The notes: generated by a model not told the origin, from the letters alone. A stretch of DNA of 12,570 nucleotides from Frankia sp. (GCA_019689615.1 JADGHD010000084.1:1-12570), one strand, 5' to 3'; positions 1 through 6,079 are shown, numbered from the stretch's first letter. Made by a program: numbers and translations.

Positions 1-2
1 CC

Positions 3-464
3 CCTGGACCGCCCGACGCCGGCGGCGGGCCCAGGCCGTGGACCGGTGGCCCGGGCGCACCCCGCGGCCGCGACGGCGAGCGGCGGGCCCTCGTGCTGGC
101 CGCCTGCGACCCGGCCAACCCGTACGGCGCGGCGCTGCCCTGGCCGGCCCGGCCGGGCGACGGCACCGACGGGCCAGGGCACCGGCCGGGCCGCAAGGCG
201 GGCGCGCTGGTCGTGCTGGTCGACGGGGAGCTGGTGCTCTACGTGGAACGCGGCGGGCGGACGCTGCTGTCCTGGTCGCAGGCGCCCGAGACGCTGCAGC
301 CGGCCGCTGACGCGCTCTCGCTCGCCGTCCGGGAGGGCTGGCTCGGCCGGCTGGCCGTCGAGCGCGCGGACGGGCAGGCGATCACCGCCAGCCCGCTGGG
401 CGCCGCCCTGGAACGGGCCGGCTTCCACCCCACGCCGCGCGGCGGGCTGCGGCTGCGGGCCTGA
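3..464 (+). CDS. lhr: Large ATP-dependent helicase Lhr, C-terminal fragment (5' end outside window)
   Basis: This frame is open from the window edge to a TGA at 462-464, giving about 153 residues with no start of their own. The segment with ACDPANPYGAALPWP (codons from about 99) followed by KAGALVVLVDGELVLYVERGG, and the ending GFHPTPRGGLRLRA, are the conserved end of actinobacterial Lhr-type superfamily 2 helicases. Those proteins are about 1,500 residues long and act in DNA repair. Only the tail of the C-terminal region is here, so the helicase motifs cannot be checked. The first ~30 residues are a Pro/Gly/Arg-rich stretch, probably a variable linker. The gene is followed directly by a hairpin (465-498), so it does not appear to be co-transcribed with the MFS gene. 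Lhr near the recA region and the psp block is the usual actinobacterial order. Confidence 0.88.
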   Translation, partial: PGPPDAGGGPRPWTGGPGAPRGRDGERRALVLAACDPANPYGAALPWPARPGDGTDGPGHRPGRKAGALVVLVDGELVLYVERGGRTLLSWSQAPETLQPAADALSLAVREGWLGRLAVERADGQAITASPLGAALERAGFHPTPRGGLRLRA

Positions 465-498
465 ACGCGCCGAGCGCGGCCGGCCGGGCGCGGCGCGT
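465..498 (+). terminator. Hairpin terminator after lhr
   Basis: The base after the lhr stop begins ACGCGCC (465-471), which pairs perfectly with GGCGCGT (492-498). The interior adds further G-C pairs with two mismatches around a short CCGG loop. There is no T-run, which is common for actinobacterial terminators. Its position directly at the stop codon makes termination the likeliest role. Confidence 0.65.
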
Positions 499-573
499 CA
501 CGCCGCCGCGGCGCCGGCGGACGGGCCCGGCCACGCGCCCACCCCGATGTCACCGAGTCGACGCGTCGTTCCC

Positions 574-603
574 TTGTCTCAAAGGCCGCCAAACGCGCAG
601 TCT
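574..603 (+). promoter_or_regulatory. Weak promoter candidate for the MFS gene
   Basis: TTGTCT (574-579) and CAGTCT (598-603) are 18 bp apart. The first matches the TTG of a -35 element and the second keeps only the A and final T of a TANNNT -10. It lies in one of the less GC-rich parts of the region. If real, the leader would be about 225 nt and would include the hairpin at 640-656. Confidence 0.22.
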
Positions 604-639
604 GGAGGGCCGGCCCAGCGCCGGACCGGACCGCGCGGC

Positions 640-656
640 GCCCGCCACTGGCGGGC
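640..656. repeat. Perfect 7-bp-stem hairpin in the MFS leader
   Basis: GCCCGCC (640-646), loop ACT, GGCGGGC (650-656). It could be a second lhr terminator, an attenuator for the MFS gene or a protein-binding site; the sequence alone cannot separate these. Short GC palindromes arise easily at this base composition. Confidence 0.5.
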
Positions 657-746
657 CTCGCCCCCGCCGCACCCCCGAGCCCGACCCGTGACCAGGCCTT
701 CGCGCCAGGCCATGGCCGACGGCCGGCGGTATGCATCGGGCGTCTG

Positions 747-761
747 GCCGACGACGTCGGC
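747..761. promoter_or_regulatory. 15-bp palindrome, possible operator of the MFS gene
   Basis: GCCGAC-GAC-GTCGGC is a perfect inverted repeat about 80 bp before the MFS start codon. Drug-exporter genes are often controlled by TetR or MarR repressors binding such sites, but no regulator gene lies next to this exporter. The assignment is by position only. Confidence 0.25.
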
Positions 762-838
762 ACTTCCCGGCCATCCGGCCGGGCCGGGGTGGGACCGCGC
801 TCCCGCTCCGCCGGATCTCGGACGAATGGACGTGACCA

Positions 839-2446
839 ATGACAGGGGCAGCGGTCGGCGCGCAGGCGGCGCCCGTCGCGGGAGCCCAGCCGTGGGCTGG
901 CGGGCGGCGGGTGCTCACCGCCGGCCTGGTGGCGACGATCACCCTGGTGGCGTTCGAGTCGCTGGCCGTGGTGACCGTCGCCCCGAAGGTGTCCGCGGAC
1001 CTGCACGGGCTGGCCCTCTACGGCTGGCTGACGAGCGCGTTCTTCCTGACCACCGTGGTCGGCCTGGTTCTCGGCGGCGCGGCGATGGACGGCATCGGGC
1101 CGGTGCGGCCGTTCGTGGCCGGGCTGGTGCTGTTCGGCGCCGGGCTGGCGGTCGCCGCCGCCGCGCCGACCATGCACGTGCTGGTGGTCGCCCGGGGCCT
1201 GCAGGGGTTCGGGAACGGCGTGATCACCACGATCGCCTACGCCACGATCGGCCGGGCCTACCCGAGGCAGGTGCGGCCGAAGGTGTTCGCGATCCTGTCG
1301 ACCGCGTGGGTGGTCCCCAGCGTCGGCGGGCCGGCGCTCGCCGCCGTCATCGCCGAACGCGCCGGCTGGCGCTGGGTGTTCGGCGGCCTGATCCCGCTGG
1401 TCGTGCTGGCCGGCGGCGCGACGGTCCACGCGCTGTGCCGCCTGCCCGCAACGGCCGCTGACGACGCCGAGCCAGCCGACGTCACGCCGTGGCCGGCCGG
1501 CGAGGACGGCGCCACAGCGCACGGGGTCACCGCGCCCGATGCCGGGGAGCGCACCTGGCTGTGGGCGATGCTGGCGGCCGGCGGGGCGGGGCTCGCGCTG
1601 GCCGGGCTGTCCAGCCGATCCCCGTACGGGATCCCGTTGCTGGTCGTGGGGGCGGCGGCCGCGGTGGTCGCGCTGCGCCGGCTGCTGCCGCCGGGCACCG
1701 CGCGGGCGCGGCCTGGCGCGCCGGCCGCAGTCGCCGTCCGCGGCCTGCTCACGTTTGCCTTCTTCGGCACGGACACGTTCGTCCCGCTCGCGATCACGTC
1801 GGTGCGCCACCACTCGACCGCGGTCGCCGGCGTCGCGGTGACGGTCTCCGCGATGGCGTGGACGGCCGGCTCGTGGACCCAGGCCAGGCTGGCCAGCCGC
1901 CGCTCCGGGCGGTTCCTCGTCACCACCGGGCTCGCCGTCGTGCTGCTCGGCATCACCGGCACCGCGGTGCTGCTGCTGGTCCCGGGCGTACCGCTGGCGG
2001 CGGCGATCGCGGCATGGGGGGTGGCCGGCTACGGGATCGGCCTGTGCTACTCGCCGATCCTGAACGTGGTGCTCAACGCCGCCCCGCCGGAGCAGCAGGG
2101 GAAGGCGACCAGCGCGGTCGGCCTGACCGACAACCTCGGCGTGGTCCTCGGCACCGGGATCGGCGGCGTGGCCGTCGCGGCGTTCGCCACCGAGGCGGCC
2201 ACCACGGCCGGCGCCCACGGCAGCACCCCGGCCACCGCGTCGACGACCGGCCTCGCCGTGGCGTTCGGGCTGTCCGCGGTCGTCGGCCTGCTCGGCGTGC
2301 TGGTGGCCCGCCGGCTGCCCGCCGAGGTGCTCGCCCCGGCCCCGGTGCCGGGCCCTCCGCCCGCCAGCCACGACCGGTCCGCGGGCACCGACCTGGCCAA
2401 CGGCGACGCCGACGCGCGGGCCAACGCCGACCCGGCCCGCGGCTGA
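839..2446 (+). CDS. MFS transporter, DHA2-like with 14 predicted membrane segments
   Basis: The 535-residue protein has about 14 hydrophobic segments, the first at roughly residues 25-49 and the last at 468-490. That is the 14-TM drug:H+ antiporter 2 arrangement. Segment 5 and its exit carry a motif-C-like VGGPALAAVIAERAGWRWVF (residues 162-181), typical of antiporters; TM1 carries an acidic residue (E40). Residues 201-238 form an acidic cytoplasmic loop between TM6 and TM7. The C-terminal ~40 residues are Pro/Ala/Asp-rich and probably disordered. The substrate is unknown; export of a drug or metabolite by proton antiport is the family expectation. The ATG at 839 is chosen because it begins just before TM1 with a short hydrophilic lead, although no good ribosome site precedes it. 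The gene converges on the pspM-like gene with a 37-bp gap and has no cognate regulator beside it. Confidence 0.9.
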   Translation: MTGAAVGAQAAPVAGAQPWAGGRRVLTAGLVATITLVAFESLAVVTVAPKVSADLHGLALYGWLTSAFFLTTVVGLVLGGAAMDGIGPVRPFVAGLVLFGAGLAVAAAAPTMHVLVVARGLQGFGNGVITTIAYATIGRAYPRQVRPKVFAILSTAWVVPSVGGPALAAVIAERAGWRWVFGGLIPLVVLAGGATVHALCRLPATAADDAEPADVTPWPAGEDGATAHGVTAPDAGERTWLWAMLAAGGAGLALAGLSSRSPYGIPLLVVGAAAAVVALRRLLPPGTARARPGAPAAVAVRGLLTFAFFGTDTFVPLAITSVRHHSTAVAGVAVTVSAMAWTAGSWTQARLASRRSGRFLVTTGLAVVLLGITGTAVLLLVPGVPLAAAIAAWGVAGYGIGLCYSPILNVVLNAAPPEQQGKATSAVGLTDNLGVVLGTGIGGVAVAAFATEAATTAGAHGSTPATASTTGLAVAFGLSAVVGLLGVLVARRLPAEVLAPAPVPGPPPASHDRSAGTDLANGDADARANADPARG

Positions 2447-2459
2447 GCCGCCATGGCGC

Positions 2460-2475
2460 GCGGCCTGTGCGCCGC
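2460..2475. terminator. Possible bidirectional terminator between convergent genes
   Basis: GCGGC (2460-2464), loop CTGTGC, GCCGC (2471-2475) lies in the 37-bp gap between the stop of the MFS gene (2446) and the stop of the pspM-like gene (2484). The stem is only 5 bp, so support comes mainly from position. Confidence 0.28.
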
Positions 2476-2483
2476 CCGGCGCG

Positions 2484-3671
2484 CTAGCCGGCGGGCGGCT
2501 GCGTCGGCGGCGGGAAGGCCTTCGCCGTGGTCGGGTCGGTCGTGAGCTCGCGCAGGCCGGCGGCGTAGGCGCGGAGGCTGGCCGCCCGCTCGGACAGGGC
2601 CGCGAGGTCCGGCCCCAGGCTCGCGGCGCCGAGCTGGCCAGGGCCCAGCCGGCCGGTCGGCGTCCCGGCGATCACGTCCTGGCCCGCCCGGGCGGCGCTG
2701 GCCCGGGCCACGCCGACCACCTCGGCCGCGGCGCCGAGCAGGTCGTCGAGCGCGCGGACGGCGGCCTCCATCTCGGTCACCAGCTCCTGGATGGTGCTGT
2801 CCAGCTCGGCCCGGCCGGCCGGGTTGGTCAGCGCCCTCGCGGCGCCCTCACAGGCGACGACGCTGCTGGCCCGCACCCGCAGCCCGTCGACGACCTCGGC
2901 CGCCGCCGCCATGCCGGAGCGCAGCGCGTCCTCGGCGGCCCCCGGCGGCGCCGCCTTCAGCAGGCTCGTGAACGCCCGCATCGCGGCCTCGCCGCGCCGC
3001 AGCGGCCCGGCGGCCGCCGACCCACGCAGGGCCGCGGCACTGGGCGCCGGCTGGCGCGGCACCGGCAGCTCGGGCGTGCGGCGGCGGGCCCTGATCGCCT
3101 CCTGGGCCCACAGGCCGCCGTTGACCAGCGCTGCCCCGCCGACCGACAGCCACAGCCAGTCCCCGGCCGCCGCCGCGAACGCCGGAGTGATGGCCGCGAA
3201 CGCCGCCCAGGCCTTGGCGGTCCAGCTCGCCCGCCGCGCGTAGCGGGTGGTCTCCCTGGCCTCCCGGTCGACGGCACGGCGCTCGATGTCGGCGCCCACC
3301 CAGTCCGGCACCGCCGGCCGCCAGGCCGACGGCCAGCTCCAGCCGTGCCAGCCGCGCCAGCCGCGGTGGCCGGTGGGGAACGGGGTGGTTGCCGGGCGAG
3401 CGGCGGGCGGTGGCCAGGTCCCTGTCCCCGTCCGCTGCCAGGCGCCGGGCCGCCACCCGCCGTGCTGCCACCCGTCGTGCTGCCAGCCGCCGTGCCGCCA
3501 GCCGGACGCGGCGCCGTGCGGGGCGCCACCGCCAGCGGTGCCGCCCGGCGGGTACTGCGGCCCGTCGCCGGCCGGCGGCACCGAACCGCCCGCGTTCGGC
3601 GGCGGCGAGGCGTCACCACCCGCGCCCGACGGCTTGCGGGTGGCCTCGTCGTCGTCCGGCCGGTAGGTCAT
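2484..3671 (-). CDS. pspM: PspM-like membrane partner of PspA, with a Trp/His/Gly repeat region
   Basis: The 395-residue product starts at ATG 3671, 10 nt after the pspA stop; an AAGG overlapping that stop serves as ribosome site, so the two genes are probably translationally coupled. Residues 1-57 are hydrophilic and Pro/Gly-rich. Residues 58-82 are five tandem pentads starting with Trp (WRHGG, WQHDG, WQHGG, WRPGA, WQRTG), and a second Trp-rich patch follows at 101-124. Two adjacent hydrophobic segments (about 150-170 and 171-190) look like a membrane hairpin. Residues 220-335 are Ala-rich and helical, probably coiled coil, and the tail to 395 is low complexity. Position directly after pspA, plus this membrane-hairpin-and-helix layout, matches PspM (Rv2743c-type) of the actinobacterial Psp response, which tethers PspA to the membrane. 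The name rests on context and layout rather than a diagnostic motif. Confidence 0.62.
   Translation of the reverse strand: MTYRPDDDEATRKPSGAGGDASPPPNAGGSVPPAGDGPQYPPGGTAGGGAPHGAASGWRHGGWQHDGWQHGGWRPGAWQRTGTGTWPPPAARPATTPFPTGHRGWRGWHGWSWPSAWRPAVPDWVGADIERRAVDREARETTRYARRASWTAKAWAAFAAITPAFAAAAGDWLWLSVGGAALVNGGLWAQEAIRARRRTPELPVPRQPAPSAAALRGSAAAGPLRRGEAAMRAFTSLLKAAPPGAAEDALRSGMAAAAEVVDGLRVRASSVVACEGAARALTNPAGRAELDSTIQELVTEMEAAVRALDDLLGAAAEVVGVARASAARAGQDVIAGTPTGRLGPGQLGAASLGPDLAALSERAASLRAYAAGLRELTTDPTTAKAFPPPTQPPAG
3426..3500 (-). repeat. Five tandem 15-bp units encoding W-x-H-G-G pentads in the pspM-like gene
   Basis: Codons 58-82 of the pspM-like gene repeat with a 15-bp period. Units 1-3 are most alike (consensus Trp, Arg/Gln, His, Gly/Asp, Gly); units 4 and 5 are decayed. 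The repeat is in frame, so length change by slippage would keep the reading frame. Confidence 0.85.
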
Positions 3672-3681
3672 CTGACCGCCT

Positions 3682-4680
3682 TCAGCCTCCCTGGCCCGGC
3701 CCGGGCGGCGTCGCCGGCCCGCCCGCGCCCGGCGCGCTCTGGTCCTGGTCCGCGGTGGGAGCCGCCGGCTTGGTGAACGACGGAGGCTGCGCGCCGGCCT
3801 GCGGGTGGCCCGGTGCCGCCCCGGCGGGGGCCTGCGCGGCACCCGGGGCACCCGGCGCCGCGCCACCCGCCGCGGGCTGGCCGGCGCCCAGCGCCCCGAA
3901 CGGCTGCTGGGCACCCCCGACCGCACTCGCCCCCGCGGCCTGGCCGGCGGTGCCGGCGCCAGCGGCCATGCCGGCGCGCAGCTCGGCGAGCCTGGTCGCG
4001 GCCCGCGCGTCCATCGTCGCCCGGCGGATCTCCAGCATCCTGGCCTCGACGCCGGCCGAGGCCAGCTCGTGGCGGCCGAGCGCGACCGCGTAGCGCTGCT
4101 CGACCTTGTCCCGGATCTCGGCCAGCGTCGGCGTGTCGCCGGCTGGCGCCAGCTCCGACATCGACTGCATGGCCTTGTTCATCTGCTCGCGCATGGCCGC
4201 GTGCTCGATCTGGGTGAGCAGCCGGGCCCGCTCGGCGAGCTGCTGGCGCAGCCGCTCGGTGTTGTCGTCGACGGCGCGGCGCGCGAGCTCGGAGGACTCC
4301 ACCGCCTGCTGGTGCAGGACCCGCATGTCCTCCAGCGCGCTCTCGGCGGCGATCAGCTCGGTCGCGAACGCCTGCGCGGCCTGCTCGTACTTCGCGGCCT
4401 CGGCCAGATCGCCCCTCGCGCGGGCATTGTCGGCGAATGTCAGGGCCGAACGGGCTGACTCCGTCAGCGCCGCCACGTTCTCGATCTGGCGGGCCATCTT
4501 CATCTCGAGCTGGCGACGATTGCCCATCACCAGCCCGGCCTGCTGGACGAGCGCGTCATGCTGGCGGCGTGCCTCGGCGATGGCCTGGTCGATCTGCACC
4601 CGCGGATCAGCCCGCTCGTCGAACTTCCGGTTCGCGGACGCGGAGAGGTACCGGTAGACCCGGCGGACCACATTCGCCAT
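3682..4680 (-). CDS. pspA: Phage shock protein A (PspA/IM30 family) with a long low-complexity tail
   Basis: The 332-residue protein opens with MANVVRRVYRYLSASANRKF, an amphipathic membrane-binding helix followed by the long coiled-coil helices of the PspA/IM30 family (about residues 27-235; DPRVQIDQAIAEARRQHDAL is typical). PspA oligomers bind stressed membrane and support proton-motive force and envelope integrity. The helical core is of usual length, but residues ~236-332 are an added Ala/Gly/Pro/Gln-rich tail, presumably disordered. The ATG at 4680 fits the family N-terminus, but no Shine-Dalgarno sequence precedes it; instead a 7-bp inverted repeat (4690-4715) ends 9 nt upstream. The gene leads a pspA-pspM pair with its own candidate promoter at 4733-4763, separated from dps by a strong terminator. 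Confidence 0.93.
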   Translation of the reverse strand: MANVVRRVYRYLSASANRKFDERADPRVQIDQAIAEARRQHDALVQQAGLVMGNRRQLEMKMARQIENVAALTESARSALTFADNARARGDLAEAAKYEQAAQAFATELIAAESALEDMRVLHQQAVESSELARRAVDDNTERLRQQLAERARLLTQIEHAAMREQMNKAMQSMSELAPAGDTPTLAEIRDKVEQRYAVALGRHELASAGVEARMLEIRRATMDARAATRLAELRAGMAAGAGTAGQAAGASAVGGAQQPFGALGAGQPAAGGAAPGAPGAAQAPAGAAPGHPQAGAQPPSFTKPAAPTADQDQSAPGAGGPATPPGPGQGG

Positions 4681-4689
4681 AGACCGATC

Positions 4690-4715
4690 GTCGCACGTCG
4701 AAGCGCCTGTGCGAC
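4690..4715 (-). repeat. Inverted repeat in the pspA leader
   Basis: GTCGCAC (4690-4696) and GTGCGAC (4709-4715) are perfect 7-bp arms with a 12-nt spacer. On the pspA strand the hairpin ends 9 nt before the ATG, about where a ribosome site would start. It could fold in the mRNA or be a protein site. Confidence 0.5.
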
Positions 4716-4732
4716 GCCCGATGATGCGCGGT

Positions 4733-4763
4733 CAGATATCCGACAGATTGTCGGAAATGTCCA
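4733..4763 (-). promoter_or_regulatory. Candidate pspA promoter
   Basis: On the minus strand TGGACA (4763-4758) matches 5 of 6 bases of TTGACA, and TATCTG (4738-4733) is a partial -10. The spacing is 19 bp, or 17-18 if the -10 is shifted into GATATC/ATATCT. The start would be about 45 nt before the pspA ATG. The 17-bp palindrome at 4739-4755 fills the spacer. Confidence 0.42.
4739..4755. promoter_or_regulatory. 17-bp palindrome, candidate operator of pspA
   Basis: TCCGACA-GAT-TGTCGGA is a perfect 7-bp inverted repeat with a 3-bp centre. It is less GC-rich than its surroundings and sits between the -35 and -10 candidates of pspA, a classic repressor position. I do not recognise it as a site of a known regulator. 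Confidence 0.5.
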
Positions 4764-4876
4764 GAGGCCGTACCGCGTATGGCGATGCACGCGCGACAAA
4801 CGCCCCGTCCCGGCCGGGTCCGCGCTGATCGTCGCGGGCCGCGGCGGGAGGGGGCGTCCGTCCGCCGTTGGCGAAC

Positions 4877-4903
4877 CTCGGGCCGCCGGCCGGGCGGCCC
4901 GAG
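4877..4903 (-). terminator. Strong hairpin terminator of dps
   Basis: CTCGGGCCGCC (4877-4887) and GGCGGCCCGAG (4893-4903) form a perfect 11-bp stem with a 5-nt loop. It begins 3 nt after the dps stop codon. There is no U-tract, which is usual in actinobacteria. It is the strongest hairpin I found in the window and marks the end of the dps transcript. Confidence 0.82.
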
Positions 4904-4906
4904 CGG

Positions 4907-5374
4907 TCAGACCATCGCCTGGAACATCCAGTGCTGCTCCTCGACGTCCCGGATGAGATCCATGAACAGGTCCTGGGTCACCGGGTCAGCCGTCTCGGTC
5001 GCCGCCATCCGTTCCCGCATGTGCCGCGTGACCTCGGCCAGGCGGTCGGTCATCACCCGGACGGTCTTCTCGTCGGCCAGGTAGCCGGTCTCGACCCCGT
5101 GCAGCGGGGAGCGGTTCGCCACCGTGCTCGCCTGCCCGTCCGGGTTGCAGCCGATGGCGACCGAGCGCTCGGCGGTCAGGTCGGTGTAGCGGCGGGCCAT
5201 CTCGACCACGTCGTCAAGCTGGCGGTGGACGCTGCGGAAGTTGCGGCCGATGACGTTCCAGTGCAGCTGCTTGGCGAGCAGCGACAGGTCGATCAGCTCG
5301 ACGACCGCCCCCTGCAGGGCCTCGCCGGTGGTGATCCGGGCCTCGTCGGACAGCGGACTGCGTACCGTGCTCAT
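4907..5374 (-). CDS. dps: Dps-family DNA-protection ferritin
   Basis: The 155-residue product has the usual Dps length. Dps forms a 12-subunit shell that oxidises ferrous iron with peroxide, stores the ferric core and protects DNA. All expected ferroxidase ligands are visible in the family spacing: H38 (in KQLHWN), H50, D54, D65 and E69 (in DLTAER). The start is the second of two adjacent ATGs (5374), because AAGGA at 5380-5384 lies 5 nt before it but only 2 nt before the first (5377). The longer upstream frame is repeat-derived and not family-like. The N-terminus has little of the Lys/Arg-rich extension that E. coli Dps uses to bind DNA, so direct DNA binding is uncertain. It stands as a single gene between clgR and pspA. 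Confidence 0.94.
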   Translation of the reverse strand: MSTVRSPLSDEARITTGEALQGAVVELIDLSLLAKQLHWNVIGRNFRSVHRQLDDVVEMARRYTDLTAERSVAIGCNPDGQASTVANRSPLHGVETGYLADEKTVRVMTDRLAEVTRHMRERMAATETADPVTQDLFMDLIRDVEEQHWMFQAMV

Positions 5375-5379
5375 CATCG

Positions 5380-5384
5380 TCCTT
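5380..5384 (-). promoter_or_regulatory. Ribosome binding site deciding the dps start
   Basis: AAGGA on the minus strand, 5 nt before the ATG at 5374 and 2 nt before the ATG at 5377, favouring the downstream start. Confidence 0.65.
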
Positions 5385-5487
5385 TCAGCCGGCGGTCGAT
5401 CCCATCGCGGAGACCGTGCCCGCCAGCGGACGAATAACGCCCACGGTGACGACCCAGGCGGCCACTCTCGGCGGCGATCAGCCGCGC

Positions 5488-5535
5488 CGCAGCCCCGGAA
5501 TCGCGCAGCCCCGGAGCCGCGCAGGCACGGCGACG
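5488..5535. repeat. Three degenerate 16-bp tandem units upstream of dps
   Basis: CGCAGCCCCGGAATCG, CGCAGCCCCGGAGCCG and CGCAGGCACGGCGACG follow one another exactly. The first 12 bases of units 1 and 2 are identical and unit 3 has drifted. A further CGCAGGCACGGC recurs at 5561-5572, and short ACGGC units fill the space between. It lies in the 274-bp gap between the clgR stop and the dps start. Confidence 0.6.
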
Positions 5536-5616
5536 CACGGCGCAACGCGACACGGCGCAGCGCAGGCACGGCACGGCGGCGCCGGCCGGCGGCCAGGCAG
5601 GGTCATCGGCGCGGGA

Positions 5617-5629
5617 GCCGCCGAGCGGC
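5617..5629 (-). terminator. Weak hairpin after clgR
   Basis: GCCGC (5617-5621), loop CGA, GCGGC (5625-5629), about 20 nt beyond the clgR stop. The stem is short; it is offered as the best terminator candidate between clgR and dps. Confidence 0.25.
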
Positions 5630-5648
5630 GCGGTGGGCGCGAGCCGGG

Positions 5649-5972
5649 TCAGGCCGCGCGGTCGACGAGCGGGGCGGCGCCGGCGCCAGCGCCGGAGACC
5701 ACCATCTCGACCCGGGCCGGCGCGCCGCCCGCGGCCAGCTCGGCCAGCTCCACGTCGTCGCTGACCTCGCGGAGCAGGTCAGCCAGCCGGACACCCAGCG
5801 CGTCACAGATCGAGGCGAGAAGCTCCGAGCTGGCCTCCTTCTGCCCCCGCTCAACCTCGGAGAGGTAGCCCAGCGACACCCGCGCCGCGGACGACACCTC
5901 CCGGAGCGTCCGGTGCTGATCCTGTCGGCGACGGCGAAGCGCCTCACCGATCATGCGTCGGAGCAGGACCAT
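5649..5972 (-). CDS. clgR: ClgR-type XRE-family transcriptional activator
   Basis: The 107-residue protein has a single helix-turn-helix of the Cro/CI (XRE) type at about residues 10-66. Its recognition stretch SLGYLSEVERGQKEASSELL is essentially the ClgR signature. ClgR activates clpP and clpC protease genes in Streptomyces and Corynebacterium, and the psp genes in Mycobacterium. The start is ATG 5972, preceded by GGAGGAGG; a GTG 21 bases upstream (5993) would leave that site inside the gene. The protein ends in Arg-Ala-Ala; in Streptomyces ClgR a C-terminal Ala-Ala makes the protein a ClpP substrate. The residue 72-107 tail is otherwise variable. It follows cinA, the usual actinobacterial position. 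Confidence 0.93.
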   Translation of the reverse strand: MVLLRRMIGEALRRRRQDQHRTLREVSSAARVSLGYLSEVERGQKEASSELLASICDALGVRLADLLREVSDDVELAELAAGGAPARVEMVVSGAGAGAAPLVDRAA

Positions 5973-5976
5973 CGCG

Positions 5977-5984
5977 CCTCCTCC
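5977..5984 (-). promoter_or_regulatory. Strong ribosome binding site deciding the clgR start
   Basis: GGAGGAGG lies 4 nt before ATG 5972 (7 nt from its first GGAGG). It excludes the in-frame GTG at 5993 as the main start. Confidence 0.8.
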
Positions 5985-6005
5985 TTCGTCCACGGGCTGG
6001 GTTTC

Positions 6006-6034
6006 ACCGTATACCCACCGACGCGACCGTCGAG
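6006..6034 (-). promoter_or_regulatory. Candidate clgR promoter
   Basis: On the minus strand CTCGAC (6034-6029), a 17-bp spacer, then TACGGT (6011-6006), which fits the actinobacterial TANNNT -10. A start near 6000 would give a leader of about 28 nt. The -35 match is poor. Confidence 0.4.
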
Positions 6035-6079
6035 CGGCCGTTGCGGGACCGTAGCTCTGTAACCACCTCGCGTCCCGAA

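Larger units (their letters stand above)
465..838. other. 374-bp non-coding region between lhr and the MFS gene
   Basis: No reading frame here looks like a real gene; the frames that cross it are GC-bias shadows. It holds the lhr terminator (465-498), a weak promoter candidate (TTGTCT at 574-579, 18 bp, CAGTCT at 598-603), a perfect hairpin (640-656) and a perfect 15-bp palindrome (747-761). An isolated GGAGG at 604-608 has no start codon near it. The MFS start codon at 839 has no clear Shine-Dalgarno sequence. Confidence 0.5.

Noticed and set aside
46..1461. 471-residue open frame running from lhr into the MFS gene
   Set aside because: Low-complexity Arg/Gly/Pro text overlapping two better-supported genes, with no family motif.
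239..2371. 710-residue open frame antisense to the MFS gene and lhr end
   Set aside because: It is Arg/Gly/Asp/His-rich without domains and lies opposite a clear 14-TM transporter; it is the stop-poor antisense frame expected at this GC content.
3426..3500. The 15-bp repeats as a CRISPR array
   Set aside because: Units are contiguous, in frame and encode pentads; there are no spacers.
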